Part shown: piece by piece, positions 1-8,940 of the stretch
How the letters are laid out: each line of letters opens with the position of its first letter
How positions within the stretch are numbered: position 1 is the first letter of the stretch
Assembly (NCBI GenBank): GCA_035559795.1
Contig: DATMAR010000012.1
Location: 124,001 to 188,000, forward strand
Origin: Fimbriimonadales bacterium
GTDB taxonomy: Bacteria > Armatimonadota > Fimbriimonadia > Fimbriimonadales > ATM1
Reading direction: 5' to 3'
Length of the DNA stretch: 64,000 nt
Made by a program: the position numbers and the translations under genes
Notes under the pieces: model-generated
Seen by the model: only the letters and a program-made list of their open reading frames with translations
Told to the model about the DNA's origin: nothing
Databases searched by the model: none

Positions 1-5
1 TGTTC

Positions 6-1760
6 GTGGTTTTTGTAAGTTGCGTTCCCTATCTATACGGGGCATGGAAAACGATAGAAGGAGAAACCTATCTCGGTTTGCACATGAACCTGGACGACCA
101 AATGGTTTATGCCGCTTGGACGAAACAAGCATCCGAAGGCAAATTTTTCTTCGAGAACCTTTTTACGACGGATCCTCAACTCGGAAAAAACGTCAATCTT
201 TATTTTTTCGTCATAGGCCAACTCGCGCGATGGATATGGATTCCAGCCGCAATGCACATCGGAAGGATTGTTTTTACGGTTTTGTTCCTTCTCCAGTTGT
301 TTTCCTTTACTAAACGAGTTACCGGAAGTCCTCTTGCTCAAAAAGTGCTCGTTGTATTCGCCGTTTTCGGTGCTGGTTTAGGTTGGCTATTTTGGAAAAG
401 ATACGGTCAAGAAAGTCCCATTGACGTTTGGCAGCCGGAAGCATTCACTTTTCCGAGTCTGATGACGAACACACTTTTTCCTGTTTCCTTATGGTTGATG
501 TTCGTTGTATGGAATTCGATTTTAGGTGCGAAAGATTCTTGGAAGCCCGTGTTGCCGGGTGCATTGGCAGCGTTCGTTCTTACGAATATTCACACTTACG
601 ACACATTGAACATCGCCATCGTAGGTTTCGGGCTATTGCTTTCTACGATTTCAGCGAAAACTTTTTCTAAAGATTGGCTCATTCGCGCATTTGTGATTGC
701 GCTCGCTGCAGTTCCCCCTGTTTTATGGTTCGTATATCTACGTGCAAACGATCCTGTATTCGCTGCACGCGCCGAAACTCCGACGTTTTCCCCCCCTATA
801 CCGTTAGTCCTGCTCGGTATAGGGCTTCTGATCCCGCTGGCATGGCTTGGAGCAGTTTTTTGCACCAAACGCACTTCCCCGCTAACCCCTTCGAGTCTTA
901 TTCTTTCTTTGTTCGTATATGTAGCGCTTCTCTTTGCGTTGCAAATCCTTCATAAAACATGGGGGGCGAGCTTAGATGCTCGATGGATAGGAGTTTGGAT
1001 TCTTCTCGCCTTAGCATTCGCTCTGTATGGTGCGTCATTTCGCATTACGAATCCGGCACAGGCATTGCTCTTAGTTTGGTCGCTTTTAGGAATCGTTCTT
1101 CTATACTATCCGGGTCTTTTCCAACGTAAGTTGGCGATGGGCTTGAGCATTCCCTTTGCTATGCTCGCTGGACTTTTAGTTTCTCAAGGGTTAGAAAAAA
1201 TTCATCGTTTCGATTTTCGGCGTTTATGCACGCTCGCAGCCATTGTCTTGCTCGGCGCAACAAACTTACGATGGATTCAGCGAGAAATAGAGATGGCAAG
1301 GGACAACATCAGCATTACAACAGTGCATCCCATTTATCTGGATTCGGAACTTACGGAAATCATCGAGACTTTGGAAAAAAATAGAAAAGCAAACGACGTT
1401 CTTTTGAGCATTCCAGGTTATTCACGCCAGGTAGCCGAAGACGAATGGGAATTGCTTTTGCCCGATTTGAATCCTATTGCAACGGGATTAACGGGAATAC
1501 GAACCTATGCAGGGCATTGGAGCGAAACTCCGAATTATCTCGAAAAAAGGACAGAACTCGTAAACATGCTTTATTCGCAGGGTGCGACGATGGAATCGGC
1601 AAATAGAATCTTAGAGAAAACAAAAGCGACTTACGTCATTTTTCCTTTAGGAGAGAAAGCAGAAGTGATATCCAGTCCTTTTCCGGAAGATGTACTGGGA
1701 AGCGAATGGAAGTTAGTCGCTGGGGGGGCGAGTTATGGTCTTTATCATTTAGAACGTTAA
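6..1760 (+). CDS. Polytopic membrane protein, GT-C glycosyltransferase-like (5' end cut by window)
   Basis: The reading frame is open to the left edge, so the GTG at position 6 is only the first start-like codon visible and the true start probably lies upstream. At least 584 residues are seen. The protein has roughly ten hydrophobic segments up to about residue 430, then a soluble C-terminal part of about 150 residues. Near the N-terminus an acidic pair (NLDDQ) lies in the first outer loop, as in GT-C lipid-linked sugar transferases. I recognise no exact family, so enzyme function is inference from topology. Its stop codon overlaps the stop of the convergent glycosyltransferase gene by 3-4 bases. 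A run of seven G encodes Gly-Gly near the C-terminus (1722-1728) and a run of seven C encodes Pro-Pro (790-796). Confidence 0.6.
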   Translation: MVFVSCVPYLYGAWKTIEGETYLGLHMNLDDQMVYAAWTKQASEGKFFFENLFTTDPQLGKNVNLYFFVIGQLARWIWIPAAMHIGRIVFTVLFLLQLFSFTKRVTGSPLAQKVLVVFAVFGAGLGWLFWKRYGQESPIDVWQPEAFTFPSLMTNTLFPVSLWLMFVVWNSILGAKDSWKPVLPGALAAFVLTNIHTYDTLNIAIVGFGLLLSTISAKTFSKDWLIRAFVIALAAVPPVLWFVYLRANDPVFAARAETPTFSPPIPLVLLGIGLLIPLAWLGAVFCTKRTSPLTPSSLILSLFVYVALLFALQILHKTWGASLDARWIGVWILLALAFALYGASFRITNPAQALLLVWSLLGIVLLYYPGLFQRKLAMGLSIPFAMLAGLLVSQGLEKIHRFDFRRLCTLAAIVLLGATNLRWIQREIEMARDNISITTVHPIYLDSELTEIIETLEKNRKANDVLLSIPGYSRQVAEDEWELLLPDLNPIATGLTGIRTYAGHWSETPNYLEKRTELVNMLYSQGATMESANRILEKTKATYVIFPLGEKAEVISSPFPEDVLGSEWKLVAGGASYGLYHLER

Positions 1761-2521
1761 TGTTCTTTTCGTGAAGTCAGCACGCTCCATGCGAAACGTG
1801 GGAGCGTCAGCACCTTTCTCCATTTTCTGGGGTTCATCATCAATCGCCAAAGCCATTCCAAATGCATTTTTTGCACCGGGTAAGGCGCACGCTTTATGAC
1901 ACCACTCAAAACATCGAAAGAACCACCGACGCCGATACTTACAGGAACTGCCATTTCGTAAAGATGCTTGACGATGAATTTCTCTTGCCGAGGTATGCCC
2001 ATCGCTACGAAAAGAACATCAGGTCGAGCGATGCGTATCTTTTCTACTATCGAAAGTTCTTCTGCTTCGGAGAAATATCCGTGATGCGTGCCGACGATGT
2101 GAATTCCAGGGAATCGTTTTCTCATTTTTTCTGCTGCTTTGTCTGCAATTCCGGGGGCAGCGCCAAGAAAGAAAAGACGATATCCCTTGCTTTCGCTCAG
2201 CGCGCACAACTCCACAACCAAATCCACCCCAGCAACTCTTTCTGCTAAAGGCGAACCGAGTTTTCGGGAAGCCCAAATAATTCCGTAACTATCGGGAGTC
2301 ACGAGGTCTGCTTTAAGGAGGATGTCTCGCCATCGAGGGTCTTTTTGCGCCAAAACGATTCCACTTGCATCTGCCGTGATCACAATTCGCGGGATTCGTT
2401 TTTCGATAAACTTTTCGATGCGATTCAATGCCTCACGCATCGTAACGGGGTCTACTCCTATTCCTAATATTTCAACCCTATCAGGGTAAAGCATTGCCCC
2501 GCTTGCCATGACTGTGCTCAT
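1757..2521 (-). CDS. WecG/TagA/CpsF family glycosyltransferase
   Basis: This 254-residue protein matches the WecG/TagA/CpsF family (GT26), which transfers an N-acetylmannosamine-type sugar onto a lipid-linked carrier at the cytoplasmic membrane face during surface polymer synthesis. Visible family features are the acidic TPDSYGIIWA segment (catalytic Asp region), ERVAGVDLV, the nucleotide-sugar region GYRLFFLGAAPG, and GIPRQEKFI. The basic C-terminus (LWRLMMNPRKWRKV) resembles the membrane-associating appendage of TagA enzymes. It follows lon by about 12 bases on the same strand and may be co-transcribed with hsp20-lon, though the functions are unrelated. The acceptor cannot be told from sequence. 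Confidence 0.88.
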   Translation of the reverse strand: MSTVMASGAMLYPDRVEILGIGVDPVTMREALNRIEKFIEKRIPRIVITADASGIVLAQKDPRWRDILLKADLVTPDSYGIIWASRKLGSPLAERVAGVDLVVELCALSESKGYRLFFLGAAPGIADKAAEKMRKRFPGIHIVGTHHGYFSEAEELSIVEKIRIARPDVLFVAMGIPRQEKFIVKHLYEMAVPVSIGVGGSFDVLSGVIKRAPYPVQKMHLEWLWRLMMNPRKWRKVLTLPRFAWSVLTSRKEH

Positions 2522-2533
2522 GATGCTACAGGC

Positions 2534-4936
2534 TTATTTTTTCTTTGCATTTTGTTTCGGAAAAGCGTAACGCAACACTTGTTCCGCATTACTTACATAA
2601 TGGATTAGCAATTTCTTTCGAACGTTTTCGGGAACTTCTTCGCGAGCGTCTTTTTCGTTACGCTCGGGTAAAGCAATCTCTGTAATTCCTGCGCGATTGG
2701 CTGCAAGCACCTTTTCTTTTATTCCTCCCACCGGAAGCACTTGCCCTGTGAGCGTGAGTTCTCCCGTCATCGCAAAACGCGATTTCACGGGGCGATTCAT
2801 AAATAAACTCGCAAGCGATGTTAAAAGTGCAATGCCGGCACTCGGACCGTCTTTCGGAATAGCGCCAGCAGGAACGTGAATGTGAATATCCGATTTCAGA
2901 AATTGTTCCGGGTTGATATCCCATTTCGGAGCGTTCGTTCTTAGGTAGCTCAGCGCAGTTCGAGCGGATTCTTTCATAACGTCGCCGAGTTGTCCGGTGA
3001 GGGTCAATTCCCCTTTTCCGGGCATAGCCGCACTTTCGATGAAGACGATATCCCCCCCGACAGGAGTCCAGACCAATCCTACTGCTACACCTGGGCGAAG
3101 TTCTCTTTCGCTAATTTCATCACGCAAATAGCGAGGCGCGCCGAGGCATTGCTCGATGAATTTTTGAGTAACGGTTATCGGCTCTTTTCTTCCCTCCGCG
3201 AACATTCTCGTAGCCTTTCTGCAAATCGCAGCGATTTCTCGCTCCAAGTTGCGTACTCCCGCCTCTCTCGTGTAGAAACGAATCAAGTAATGTATCGAGG
3301 ATTTAGGCCATTTCATGAGTTTATTATCGAGACCATGTTCGGAAAGTTGTTTGATAATTAAATGTCTCCGTGCAATTTCCACTTTCTCTTCTTCCGTGTA
3401 GCCGCTCAGTTCGATAACTTCCATGCGGTCTCTCAAAGCGGGGGGGATCGGGTCTAAAACGTTCGCGGTCGTGATGAAGAAGACCTTACTCAAATCGAAG
3501 GGAGCATCTATGTAATGGTCTCGAAAACTATGGTTCTGTTCTGGATCTAAGACCTCCAATAAAGCAGAACTCGGGTCACCGCGAAAATCCACGCCGAGTT
3601 TGTCAACCTCGTCGAGCATGAAAACGGGATTGTTGCTTCCTGCGCGTCGAATAGCTTGAATAATCTGCCCGGGCATTGCGCCCACATAGGTGCGGCGATG
3701 TCCACGAATTTCCGCTTCATCGCGTACCCCCCCCAATGCTAAACGCACGAAGTTTCTTCCCATCGCTCTGGCGATAGACTTTCCTAAAGAAGTTTTGCCC
3801 GTGCCAGGAGGTCCTACGAAACAAAGAATAGGTTGGCGAACGACTCCTTCCTTTTTGAATTTCCTAACCGCCAAATATTCGATAATTCGCTCTTTAATTT
3901 TTTCTAAACCGTAATGGTCTTGGTCGAGAATCTTTTTTACACGGTCTAATTCTAAATTGTCTTCGGTCTGTATAGACCAAGGAAGAGACACCATCCATTC
4001 TATGTAGGTTCTCGCAACGGTGTATTCCGGAGCGCCAGGGGACATCCTGCGTAATCTTTCGTATTCCCGATTGACCTCTTTGAGCGCTTCTTCCGGCATA
4101 CCGGCTTCTTCTATTCTCTGCCGAAGTTCGAGCAAATCTTGCTCTCGTTCATCGGTATCTCCGAGTTCTCGTTGAATCGCTTTGAGTTGTTCTCGCAAGT
4201 AATATTCGCGCTGTGATTTCGTAAGTTCGCTCGTTACCTCGCTTTGCACTTTAGAAGTGAGTTCCAAAATGCGTACTTCCCTGCCAAGAAGTTCGACGAC
4301 GAGTCGCATCCTGTCTCGAATGTCAATCGTTTCGAGAACGTGCTGCTTATCTTCGAGCGCGAAAGGCATGTGCGCGCAAACGAGATCGGCTAAAACACCG
4401 GGTTCCGTAACAGCCTGAGTTAACGTTTTCAGTTCATCAGGCAATTGGGGTGCTAATGAAACCGCTTTATCGAAAAGTTGGACAATCGTTCTCCTGAGTG
4501 CTTCGATTTCTTCCTGCTGATTTTCTGGGATCGGAGGTTCTTCGATGATTTCCACTTTCGCCCGGAGATAGGGTTCTTCATGAATCGCGCTCGTAATCCT
4601 GTAACGTACGATTCCTTGAACGATGAGACGCGTCGAATCGGGAGTCTTCGCTAATGTTCTTATAATTACTGCGCATCCATAAGAATAAACATCATCGAAA
4701 CCAGGAGTATCTATTGCTGGATCTTTTTGCGCAACGACACCTATGATTCTATTGTTTGCGCTTACGGTTTCATCGATAAGGCGAACACTTGCAGGTCTAC
4801 CCACAGACAGTGGGGCGATAAGCATCGGATAAATAACAGAATCGCGAAGAGGAAGTATATTGAGTTCTTCCGGGATTTCCGGCCGTTTTTGCTCTTCCTC
4901 TTCAGCGTCTTTGACGAGTAAATCTATATTAGGCAT
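2534..4936 (-). CDS. lon: ATP-dependent protease Lon (LonA)
   Basis: At 800 residues this is a full-length LonA, the cytoplasmic AAA+ protease that degrades misfolded and regulatory proteins. An N-terminal LON substrate-binding domain (LNILPLRDSVIYPMLIAPL) is followed by a coiled region, an AAA+ domain with Walker A GPPGTGKTS near residue 375 and Walker B VFMLDEVDK, and a C-terminal peptidase. The catalytic serine lies in KDGPSAGIALLT (about residue 697) and the lysine in GGIKEKVLAA (about 739), the Ser-Lys dyad of the family. It lies 14 bases downstream of hsp20, giving a stress-protein operon. Runs of 7-8 C or G at 3052, 3440 and 3727 encode Gly-Gly or Pro-Pro pairs. Confidence 0.98.
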   Translation of the reverse strand: MPNIDLLVKDAEEEEQKRPEIPEELNILPLRDSVIYPMLIAPLSVGRPASVRLIDETVSANNRIIGVVAQKDPAIDTPGFDDVYSYGCAVIIRTLAKTPDSTRLIVQGIVRYRITSAIHEEPYLRAKVEIIEEPPIPENQQEEIEALRRTIVQLFDKAVSLAPQLPDELKTLTQAVTEPGVLADLVCAHMPFALEDKQHVLETIDIRDRMRLVVELLGREVRILELTSKVQSEVTSELTKSQREYYLREQLKAIQRELGDTDEREQDLLELRQRIEEAGMPEEALKEVNREYERLRRMSPGAPEYTVARTYIEWMVSLPWSIQTEDNLELDRVKKILDQDHYGLEKIKERIIEYLAVRKFKKEGVVRQPILCFVGPPGTGKTSLGKSIARAMGRNFVRLALGGVRDEAEIRGHRRTYVGAMPGQIIQAIRRAGSNNPVFMLDEVDKLGVDFRGDPSSALLEVLDPEQNHSFRDHYIDAPFDLSKVFFITTANVLDPIPPALRDRMEVIELSGYTEEEKVEIARRHLIIKQLSEHGLDNKLMKWPKSSIHYLIRFYTREAGVRNLEREIAAICRKATRMFAEGRKEPITVTQKFIEQCLGAPRYLRDEISERELRPGVAVGLVWTPVGGDIVFIESAAMPGKGELTLTGQLGDVMKESARTALSYLRTNAPKWDINPEQFLKSDIHIHVPAGAIPKDGPSAGIALLTSLASLFMNRPVKSRFAMTGELTLTGQVLPVGGIKEKVLAANRAGITEIALPERNEKDAREEVPENVRKKLLIHYVSNAEQVLRYAFPKQNAKKK

Positions 4937-4950
4937 CTATGTTCAATAGG

Positions 4951-5376
4951 TCATTTTTCGGAAAGAGTTTCAGGATAAAGGGAAAAGTATTCTCTTTTCC
5001 TCGGTACGTATATGATAAGAATTCCGTTTTCTAAGTGGGCTTTTATGTTTTCTCTTTGGATATTCCCCACTGGTAAAACGACAACTCCTTCGAACTCTCC
5101 ATATTGCAATTCGAGCTGGTGACAACGTATACAAGGTTTGGGATGTCTGGGCAAGCGAACACCACGAATCACCAAGGAGTTCCCATCAAGGAAAATCTGG
5201 ATGTTCGAAGGGAGGACACCGGCTAATTCCACATGGATTTCTAAGCCGTTTTCGGTTTCGTAAACATCCATATTCGGGCGCCAAGCCTGGCGGCGATAAA
5301 AGCCTCTTTTCCAAAGGTCTTCTTTCAGGCGTATGACCCCTGCGGATAGTTCAATAACCCATTCTTCGCTCGTCAC
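4951..5376 (-). CDS. Small heat-shock protein, Hsp20/alpha-crystallin family
   Basis: A 141-residue Hsp20-type holdase chaperone. The alpha-crystallin domain runs from about residue 35 (PNMDVYETENGLEIHVELAG) to the conserved NGILIIYVPR near residue 123. A CIRCHQ pair of cysteines sits in the central loop where many bacterial members carry an ArgGlu-rich insert; the Cys-x-x-Cys spacing could form a disulphide or bind metal, which is inference. The usual C-terminal IxI/V oligomerisation motif is not obvious. The start is GTG. A TATAAT box lies 17 bases upstream, so the 5' leader would be very short. The gene precedes lon, consistent with a shared proteostasis role. Confidence 0.92.
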   Translation of the reverse strand: MTSEEWVIELSAGVIRLKEDLWKRGFYRRQAWRPNMDVYETENGLEIHVELAGVLPSNIQIFLDGNSLVIRGVRLPRHPKPCIRCHQLELQYGEFEGVVVLPVGNIQRENIKAHLENGILIIYVPRKREYFSLYPETLSEK

Positions 5377-5392
5377 GTTGTTCCCTAACAGA

Positions 5393-5398
5393 ATTATA
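5393..5398 (-). promoter_or_regulatory. -10 box of the hsp20-lon promoter
   Basis: Read on the minus strand this is a perfect TATAAT 17 bases before the hsp20 GTG. The -35 position holds AATCCC, which is not a good match, so either an activator or an alternative sigma factor is involved, or the match is chance. Transcription from it would leave a leader of only about ten bases. Confidence 0.4.
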
Positions 5399-5429
5399 TC
5401 CGAGTTGCGGGGTTCGGGATTAGAGTAAA

Positions 5430-5681
5430 ATGAGTTTACCTATGTTCATTAGCCACGCCTTGCTCGTGATTCTGTTTATCGTGGCTTTCTTGTTCATTAT
5501 CATCACCACGGTGTTCGGAGCTAAGTCCGATGCCATGTCCGGCGCTGCTGGTTCGATTCGCACGACTTTCAAGGGAAAGCCAGGATTCGATGACTACATG
5601 TCCAGAATCACGCTGTATTTAGGCATTGCTTTTATGGGACTCTGTTTGCTTGTCAATATTCTAAACGCTCGATTCGGATAA
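5430..5681 (+). CDS. secG: Preprotein translocase subunit SecG
   Basis: An 83-residue protein with two membrane segments (about 8-28 and 60-78) joined by a Gly/Ser-rich loop (SDAMSGAAGSIRTTFKGKPG), the layout of SecG, the accessory subunit of the SecYEG channel. Length fits the family. It is divergent from hsp20, with about 53 bases between the two starts, and is followed after 6 bases by the HEAT-repeat gene, so the two probably share a transcript. Confidence 0.92.
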   Translation: MSLPMFISHALLVILFIVAFLFIIITTVFGAKSDAMSGAAGSIRTTFKGKPGFDDYMSRITLYLGIAFMGLCLLVNILNARFG

Positions 5682-5687
5682 TTCTTT

Positions 5688-6935
5688 GTGACGCGCCGCA
5701 GCATCCGCTGGATTGTATTTTCTTTACTTTCTCTATTGGTGGTCGGTTCCGCTATTTACAGTTGGATTTCGAACACTTCACTTTTGCAGAATCTCCGTAG
5801 CGATGACCCGAAAGTTTATTCATCTGCATTCGGAATCCTTTATGGACGGGCGGATAGCCCTCGTATATTTCTCGAACTTCCGGTTGATGAAAGAATTAAG
5901 ATCGCGCATAAACTCGCTTCATGGGAAGATTCTCGTTCCTCCGAACTCATCATCAAACTTCTCGAAGACCCCGAACCGAGAGTAAGGTCGGAACTTACAA
6001 CGTCACTTTCAGAAAGCGCAAAACGTTTTCCGAAGGTTTTTTTAGAACGCTTAAATATCGGAAACACTACGCAAAAGGCTGGCATTATCGAGGCATCCTT
6101 TCGCGCTGGCGAGACGGGAATGCGGATTGCAGAGCAAGGGTTTATAAAACCAGAATTACGAACTGCTGCCGAAGAAATATTTTTGCGCTTCGGGGCGAAA
6201 TCTTATCCTTCACTTTCAAAACTCCTTATGTCGGAAGACTTTTCAATCGCCATCGAGGCATCCGCTGTGCTTTCGAGAATCAGCAAACAAAACACACCAA
6301 AGCGAGAAAAGGAAAATCGGGAGATTAGCGAACGCTTATTGCAACTTTACAATCGTACGAAGGACCGTTTGCAGAAAAATCGTTTGATAATGGCAATGTC
6401 GGCTTTCCCCTCAATGGAAATGAAAGAAATCTTTTTGGAAAAATCCCGAAACGTTTTCCTTCCCTCTACATTGCGGGCATCGTGCATAAGGGCATTGGCA
6501 CAATTGGAAGAATGGCAAGAGGTATCTCGATTTTTGGCCGATTACGATGAAGAGGTTTTCGACGCAACTGCAGAATCTTTAGCACGATTGAGTGATAAGG
6601 GGATTGCCTATGTTTTGAAATCGAAAACATCCCCTTCTCGCATCGCGAAAGCCTTAGCCAAAAACGAAAGCAAATTAGCAGAGGCACTTTTATTGAACAA
6701 GGCAGCGAAAAACGATTTATTTGCTGCAAAAGCACTTTCTGAAAGAAAGAAGATCAGCGAAAGCACTTTGCTCGAATTGCTTCGCCTGATTCGTGCTGCG
6801 TCTCTTCATGAAAAAACACGAATATATATCGCTCGTGCGATTTCAAAATCGGAGCAAGGCAAAAAGGAATTGGATGCTTTAATCCATGACCCGATAGCGG
6901 GTTATTCCGCGTACTTCGTGCTTAACACTCGTTAA
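5688..6935 (+). CDS. Membrane-anchored HEAT-repeat protein
   Basis: The 415-residue product starts with GTG six bases after secG. One hydrophobic segment (about residues 8-26) is followed by a long helical solenoid with recurring HEAT-like units, for example LIIKLLEDPEPRVRSELTTSL at about 84-104 and further Leu/Ala-rich helix pairs to the C-terminus. HEAT proteins are scaffolds for protein contacts; the partner here is unknown. Anchor plus solenoid suggests an extracytoplasmic or membrane-associated scaffold. It is not a phycobilin lyase by any motif I can see. Confidence 0.7.
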   Translation: MTRRSIRWIVFSLLSLLVVGSAIYSWISNTSLLQNLRSDDPKVYSSAFGILYGRADSPRIFLELPVDERIKIAHKLASWEDSRSSELIIKLLEDPEPRVRSELTTSLSESAKRFPKVFLERLNIGNTTQKAGIIEASFRAGETGMRIAEQGFIKPELRTAAEEIFLRFGAKSYPSLSKLLMSEDFSIAIEASAVLSRISKQNTPKREKENREISERLLQLYNRTKDRLQKNRLIMAMSAFPSMEMKEIFLEKSRNVFLPSTLRASCIRALAQLEEWQEVSRFLADYDEEVFDATAESLARLSDKGIAYVLKSKTSPSRIAKALAKNESKLAEALLLNKAAKNDLFAAKALSERKKISESTLLELLRLIRAASLHEKTRIYIARAISKSEQGKKELDALIHDPIAGYSAYFVLNTR

Positions 6936-6975
6936 ACAAACTTATCATTTTTCCGTGGTAATATTTCGATAGATT

Positions 6976-7662
6976 ATGCCGCAGCGCCAAGCATTTCGAG
7001 AGGATTTGCGCTCCTTACAGCAGGATGTCATTGACATGGCGTCTTTGGCTGAACGCGCTTTAGCGCAAGGGACAGAATGTTTGGCGAAATTAGACATCGA
7101 ATTGGCGCGTAAAGTCATCCGTGAAGACGATGAAATTGACAGGCGCGATGTAGATATCGAACAACATTGTCTCAGGATCATCGCATTGCAACATCCCGCT
7201 GCTAAAGATTTGCGCATCGTAGGGGCTTGTATGAAATTAACCACCGACATCGAAAGGATCGGAGACTTAGCAGTGGATTTAGCAAAAATCGCTATCGAAT
7301 TGCGAAAACTCAATGGAAATCCGAATGTCATCGATTTGTATCGAATCGCTAGCCTTGCGAGAAAGATGCTTTTAGAAAGTGTCGAGGCTTTTGTAAAAAG
7401 GGATTTAGATACGGTGGATTTAGTCGTTCGCTCCGATGACGAAATGGATGCACTTTATCGAGAATATCGAGAACAACTTCATGAAATTATGCAAAAGCAG
7501 CCCGAGAAAGTCATCGAAGCGAGTTGGTTACTGCTCGCAATTCATCATTTGGAACGAGTAGGAGATCATTCCGTGAACATTGCAGAAAGAGTGTTCTTTA
7601 TGGAAACCGGGCGTTTGGCTCCTTTCGCAACAAGAGCGATTCCACCAGTTGCCGAATCGTGA
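6976..7662 (+). CDS. phoU: Phosphate-signalling regulator PhoU
   Basis: The 228-residue protein has the duplicated three-helix-bundle layout of PhoU. Each half carries its metal-binding E/DxxxD signature: DIERIGDLAVDLAK near residue 95 and HLERVGDHSVNIAERV near 195. PhoU damps the PhoR-PhoB response and Pst uptake of phosphate. No pst or phoR gene is in the window, so the system must be split. Its TGA overlaps or abuts the yggS start region (GTGA at 7659-7662), implying translational coupling to yggS-sepF. Confidence 0.95.
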   Translation: MPQRQAFREDLRSLQQDVIDMASLAERALAQGTECLAKLDIELARKVIREDDEIDRRDVDIEQHCLRIIALQHPAAKDLRIVGACMKLTTDIERIGDLAVDLAKIAIELRKLNGNPNVIDLYRIASLARKMLLESVEAFVKRDLDTVDLVVRSDDEMDALYREYREQLHEIMQKQPEKVIEASWLLLAIHHLERVGDHSVNIAERVFFMETGRLAPFATRAIPPVAES

Positions 7663-7676
7663 AAAATCAGCAAACG

Positions 7677-8345
7677 ATGATAGCGGAAAATGTTCGCAAA
7701 ATAAAAGAACGTATCGAAAAAATTTGCAGTTCTTGCGGGCGAAACGCTGACGAAATAACCCTCATTGCAGCAACGAAAGGAAGAACCGTGCAAGAAATTC
7801 AAATCGCTTACGATGCTGGAATCCGAGACTTCGGTGAAAACTACTATCAAGAGGCGATGCGAAAGCGAGAGAATGCCCCACCCGATATCGCCTGGCATTT
7901 TATAGGACGCATTCAATCGAATAAAGCGAAAAAAATCGGAAGTTCTTTTTCCATGATTCACACCATAGATAGGTTAGATATAGCACGGTTAGTTGCGCGG
8001 GGGGCGTTCGAAGCCGGCCGAGAGGTGGGGGTTTTTATCGAAGTGAATATCGCAGAAGAGCCACAAAAAGGGGGGATTTTTCCAAAAGAGGTTGCATTTT
8101 TCGCAAAAAGGCTGTATTCTCTATCTGGGATTCGCCTAAAAGGGCTCATGACAATGGGACCAGCGAATCTTTCTGCCGAAGGGATTCGTCCTTTCTTCAA
8201 ACTCATGCGAGAACTTCTGGAGGGTTTGGAACTCCCTGGGGTGAATTGCCTAAGCATGGGAATGTCAGATACTTACGAAGTGGCAATCCAGGAAGGAGCT
8301 ACTCACGTAAGGATTGGGACGGCTCTATTTGGAAAGCAATCATAA
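7677..8345 (+). CDS. yggS: YggS/PROSC family PLP-homeostasis protein
   Basis: A 222-residue PLP-binding TIM-barrel protein of the YggS/YlmE/PROSC family, which buffers pyridoxal phosphate in the cytoplasm without known enzymatic turnover. The Schiff-base lysine is Lys34 in LIAATKGRT. Other family motifs are FGENYYQEA, WHFIGRIQSNKAKKI and the phosphate-binding LSMGMSDTYEVAIQEGATHVRIG. I chose ATG 7677 because the family begins about six residues before the ENLxxIxxRI helix. A GTG at 7659 overlapping the phoU stop is an alternative. The gene sits directly before sepF, an order shared with Firmicutes and Cyanobacteria. Confidence 0.95.
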   Translation: MIAENVRKIKERIEKICSSCGRNADEITLIAATKGRTVQEIQIAYDAGIRDFGENYYQEAMRKRENAPPDIAWHFIGRIQSNKAKKIGSSFSMIHTIDRLDIARLVARGAFEAGREVGVFIEVNIAEEPQKGGIFPKEVAFFAKRLYSLSGIRLKGLMTMGPANLSAEGIRPFFKLMRELLEGLELPGVNCLSMGMSDTYEVAIQEGATHVRIGTALFGKQS

Positions 8346-8380
8346 ACTAAAATCTGAAAATAAAAGGATGGAGGGTACTC

Positions 8381-8797
8381 ATGGAAGAGTATTACGAGGC
8401 TCCTAAGCCTGGCTTTTTCACGCGACTGCTCGACCGTTTCCGTCATACAGAGGATGACGACGAGCCGAGCGAAGACGTACAAAACCCCAAATCATCGCTG
8501 AATATGCGTTTGGTTCCACTGCCGAGATACCACATCACCGTCCGTCGTCAAGTAGTCACTTTTGCGGATGCGATTTCTGCGGCAGATGGGTTCAAGCGCG
8601 GTGAACAGCAGATCATTAATCTCTGTTCTTGTGATGCGGCTTTGCGGGAAAAAATCAAAGACTTTCTCATCGGGGTCAATTACGCTCAAGACGGAACATG
8701 GGTAGAACTGGGTGAGCATGTTTTCTTATTGGCGCCAAGCTGTGCCTTTGTAGAGACTGCTCCTCCGAGCCCAAGGATGTCTGCGGCTCAGAACTGA
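8381..8797 (+). CDS. sepF: Cell-division protein SepF
   Basis: A 138-residue protein with the SepF layout: an N-terminal amphipathic membrane-binding helix (FFTRLLDRFRH), an acidic linker, then the DUF552 core (about 48-120) with the dimer/polymer motif region FADAISAADGFKRGEQQIINL. SepF tethers FtsZ filaments to the membrane and stands in for FtsA or ZipA. In place of the usual aspartate-rich DFxxG region near the end, the core has KDFLIGVNYAQDGTW. It follows yggS by 35 bases with a GGAGGG-like ribosome site (ggatggagggtactcATG). Confidence 0.9.
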   Translation: MEEYYEAPKPGFFTRLLDRFRHTEDDDEPSEDVQNPKSSLNMRLVPLPRYHITVRRQVVTFADAISAADGFKRGEQQIINLCSCDAALREKIKDFLIGVNYAQDGTWVELGEHVFLLAPSCAFVETAPPSPRMSAAQN

Positions 8798-8940
8798 CCT
8801 CCACATTCACGCTCCATTACTGACGCGGGTATAGGTCAATCGGCAATCTCTCCAGCAGAGCCATCGCAGCCAAGCCAAAAACCTCTAAGCCATTGACCCA
8901 CCCCGCATTAATTTCCTACGTCGGGTAGTTTGTTGATGTT

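Noticed and set aside
8825-8909. tRNA-like stretch GCGGGTATAGGTCAATCGG ... CCACCCCGCA
   Set aside because: The start resembles a tRNA D-arm, but no GGTTCRAnTCC T-arm is present, the anticodon stem does not form and the acceptor arms mismatch. At most it is a decayed tRNA.
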